Positions 30,985 through 32,709 of a stretch of DNA of 32,709 bases are shown here, piece by piece. The stretch covers positions 1 to 32,709 of the forward strand of contig DAIOGN010000023.1 in NCBI GenBank assembly GCA_036745245.1. Direction: 5' to 3'. The translations under genes and the position numbers were made by a program. Numbering within the stretch: the first letter of the stretch is position 1; each line of letters opens with the position of its first letter. Below the pieces are notes generated by a model. The model saw only the letters and a list, made by a program, of their open reading frames with translations. It was not told where the DNA came from and did not search any database. Source of the stretch: DAIOGN01 sp036745245 (GTDB lineage: Bacteria; Zixibacteria; MSB-5A5; JAUVRN01).

Positions 30985-31614
30985 ATGCACATGTTCTGGC
31001 CAGGCCTGATGGACGTAGATTCTCGTTGTACCTTGCGATCCTGTTCGCACATACGTAGTCCGGATCGCACATTGAATCAGAATCTCATCGACCTGTGGGA
31101 ACGGATCAAGGACGGCGACAGCCGGGCCTGGAGCGAGTTCGTCTCCGAGTACGCGGGCCTGGTGTATGCCGTGGCGCGGCGTGCGGGGCTCGACCGGCCG
31201 GACGCCGAAGACTGCGCCCAGCTGACGTGGCTCGCGCTGTACCGTTCCCGTTCGGGCCTTCGTGACGCGCAGGCGCTCCCCGCGTGGCTGATCCGCACCA
31301 CGCGCCGAAATGCCGTGCGCACGGCGAAGAGCCGCTCCTCCCATCCCACGCTGCCAGCCTCCCCCGACGGTCTGCCTCCCACACAACTGCGAGAGGCCGA
31401 GCTCTCCGAGTTCCGAGCCGATCTCCCCTTCGCGCTTCTGGCTCTGGACCCGCGCTGCCGGATGCTCCTGGAGCGCCTGTATCTTAAGACTTCATCCTAC
31501 TCCGAACTTGCACTCGCACTGGGACTTCAGACCGATGCGATCGGGCCTCTGCGCTCGCGGTGCCTCAAGCGGCTGCGAGGAATTCTCGAAAAAATGGGCT
31601 GGGAGCTGCACTAA
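30985..31614 (+). CDS. ECF-type RNA polymerase sigma factor
   Basis: A 209-residue transcription initiation factor. Region 2 is LIDLWERIKDGDSRAWSEFVSEYAGLVYAVARRAGL, followed by DAEDCAQLTWLALYRSRSGL with the -10-binding core and ALPAWLIRTTRRNAVRTAKS. Region 4 is a helix-turn-helix, LLALDPRCRMLLERLYLKTSSYSELALALGL...GPLRSRCLKRLRGILE. The ATG at 30985 has GAGGAG 9 bp upstream, but the family homology begins only near residue 31, so a TTG start at 31072 is possible. The following genes encode an unknown protein and a TPR protein, a set-up seen in FCB and Planctomycetes-like genomes. No anti-sigma factor with a membrane helix is in view. Confidence 0.88.
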   Translation: MHMFWPGLMDVDSRCTLRSCSHIRSPDRTLNQNLIDLWERIKDGDSRAWSEFVSEYAGLVYAVARRAGLDRPDAEDCAQLTWLALYRSRSGLRDAQALPAWLIRTTRRNAVRTAKSRSSHPTLPASPDGLPPTQLREAELSEFRADLPFALLALDPRCRMLLERLYLKTSSYSELALALGLQTDAIGPLRSRCLKRLRGILEKMGWELH

Positions 31615-31656
31615 ACCCCTCCTCCAGGGCTCCTTCCTGTCGGGAACCACAGACAC

Positions 31657-32148
31657 ATGCCCAGAGTGCCCAAACCCACCGACCGATCGCTCGACCCGCT
31701 TCAGGAGGCGCTGAAGGCGCCGCTGAAACCGGACAGGGCGAGCGCTCCTTCCGATGCCGCAATCCAACGCTGGTCGGCTGTGCCGTTGCTCTATGCGTCG
31801 ACGCCGCCGCGGCAGATGGTCCCGGGGCATGTGGTGTTCGATGCGTGGAGTGAAGGAGGCGTGGCACTTCGTGACGCGACCTCAGGCCACACCCGCTGCC
31901 TCACCCTCGGCGCAGGCTCGCTTTTGCTCGATCTGGTCGCCTGGCGTGACAGCCATCACTGGCAGTTCACGGCGCGCGTGCGCCACGAAGAGCGAGTACG
32001 TCATGACGCAGTTCTGAGAACTGGACGGCTGCGGCTTTTGCCCGACTCCGGAGGATTCTTCCAATGGCGCTCGCGGGGGGTCCCGCGGCTTTTGGAACTC
32101 TGGTCGGTGGACCAGTGCATCGCCTTCGAGCCCATCGCATGGAAATGA
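31657..32148 (+). CDS. Hypothetical protein in the sigma-factor operon
   Basis: A 163-residue soluble protein with no family that I recognise. It has a charged, Pro-rich N-terminus (PRVPKPTDRSLDPLQEALKA), then a probably all-beta part (MVPGHVVFDAWSEGGVALRD, LGAGSLLLDLVAWRDSHHWQ, RTGRLRLLPDSGGFFQWRSRG). No membrane helix or signal peptide is seen. It starts 42 bp behind the sigma factor and ends with a 4-bp overlap (ATGA) with the TPR gene, so it is within the same operon. A role in regulating the sigma factor is possible but not shown. Confidence 0.65.
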   Translation: MPRVPKPTDRSLDPLQEALKAPLKPDRASAPSDAAIQRWSAVPLLYASTPPRQMVPGHVVFDAWSEGGVALRDATSGHTRCLTLGAGSLLLDLVAWRDSHHWQFTARVRHEERVRHDAVLRTGRLRLLPDSGGFFQWRSRGVPRLLELWSVDQCIAFEPIAWK

Positions 32149-32709
32149 ACACACCTGCCTCAGGCGCCGAGCGCTTCCTGCGCACGGGACGCTTCGACCG
32201 CGCTGCCGCGGCCGGCCTGGCCTCGGAGTGCGACCGTCTTGTGCGCGACGCGACTTTGCACTCCAATCGCAGGGCGCTCCGACTCGGCCGACAGTTCGTT
32301 GAGCGAGCCCGCCCCGAGGGAGGGACCCTGCTCCTCACCGCGCTGCGTGCCTGCGGCTGGGCCTGCCTGGTGGCCGGCCTGTACGAGGAATCCTGTCGTC
32401 ACTATCTCGAAGCTCGCGGCCTCACGGGTGAGGATCGGGTGACCCGCGCACGCATCGACAGAATTCTCATCGACGTGTACATGTATCTCGACCGCGCGAC
32501 CGTCTCGCGGCAGTGCGCATCGCGGGCGCTCTCGACCTTTCGGCGGTTGGGATTGCACGCCGACGTGGCCAAGACGCAGGTGAACTTCGCCAACGTACTG
32601 CATCGCCAGGATCGACACGAGGAGGCCGGCCGATTGTATCGCGCGGCCGCCCGGTACTTCGACCTCGCCGGGCCGGACTACGAGAGCAAGTCCTACAACG
32701 CGGTGGGCG
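32145..32709 (+). CDS. TPR-repeat protein (partial at the window edge)
   Basis: The frame is open to the right edge, 188 codons. It is almost all helix, with TPR-like pairs such as ALRACGWACLVAGLYEESCR, HYLEARGLTG, and a later copy AKTQVNFANVLHRQDRHEEA then GRLYRAAARYFDLAGPDYES. This pattern (A/N-x2-hydrophobic...G/D-x-E-A...Y-x-A) is that of tetratricopeptide scaffolds. Such proteins downstream of ECF sigma factors often carry a CHAT peptidase-like domain at the C-terminus, which would lie outside the window (inference). The ATG at 32145 overlaps the previous stop (ATGA); ATG 32139 is also possible. Confidence 0.75.
   Translation, partial: MNTPASGAERFLRTGRFDRAAAAGLASECDRLVRDATLHSNRRALRLGRQFVERARPEGGTLLLTALRACGWACLVAGLYEESCRHYLEARGLTGEDRVTRARIDRILIDVYMYLDRATVSRQCASRALSTFRRLGLHADVAKTQVNFANVLHRQDRHEEAGRLYRAAARYFDLAGPDYESKSYNAVG

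Overview
The window is a GC-rich bacterial chromosome segment. Three features suggest a member of the FCB superphylum or a neighbouring candidate phylum (Eisenbacteria, Krumholzibacteriota and Zixibacteria-like genomes carry this combination): a large secreted protein ending in a VYPNPYR...GVYIYTIES...KLVIIK module (FlgD/Por-type C-terminal domain), a secreted repeat protein with dockerin-type calcium-binding motifs (GDVxCxGxVxSADII), and an ECF sigma factor followed by a TPR protein. This assignment is an inference from gene content only; no rRNA is present. Three runs of exactly 10 N (17589-17598, 25559-25568, 28710-28719) look like assembly gap fillers, so the source is probably a draft or metagenome assembly.

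Layout. 1-2046 (minus): a CoA-transferase operon in which the B subunit, a flavin-reductase-like protein and the A subunit (cut by the window edge) follow one another. 2126-2210: tRNA-Leu(TAG). 2314-5348: an outer-membrane barrel protein (minus), then a lipoprotein FAD oxidoreductase and an integral membrane protein (plus). 5483-8020 (minus): a secreted protein with twelve copies of a DQF repeat between dockerin-like motifs. 8524-10227: a 1-Cys peroxiredoxin and an exported protein with two Cys-rich modules, each with its own terminator. The surrounding intergenic DNA carries several copies of an ACCGNNCGGT palindrome. 10238-13861: a thioredoxin-fold protein, a TolB-type propeller, an ACT-like protein, an EamA/DMT transporter, a DUF1569/DinB-like protein and a small Pro/Gln-rich protein. 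14187-17168: a LapA-like membrane protein and the large secreted protein.

17165-17950 holds a group II intron RNA directly at the stop codon of the secreted protein. It has kept domains V and VI but lost nearly all of its reverse transcriptase; a short frameshifted N-terminal remnant is left.

18494-30738 (minus) is a continuous 12-kb heavy-metal efflux island. In transcription order it holds a small Cys-rich exported protein, a TolC/CzcC-like outer-membrane factor, a periplasmic adaptor, a PII-like protein, a CzcA-type RND pump, a second small Cys-rich exported protein, a Cys-rich lipoprotein, a second adaptor with the same Cys modules, and a second CzcA-type pump. There is only one outer-membrane factor for two pump/adaptor pairs, so it may be shared. 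The repeated C-x2-H-x6-C-x2-C modules, the CHC/CSC proteins and His-rich linkers suggest that metal is captured in the periplasm before export. 30985-32709 (plus) starts a separate ECF sigma / hypothetical / TPR gene set that runs off the window.
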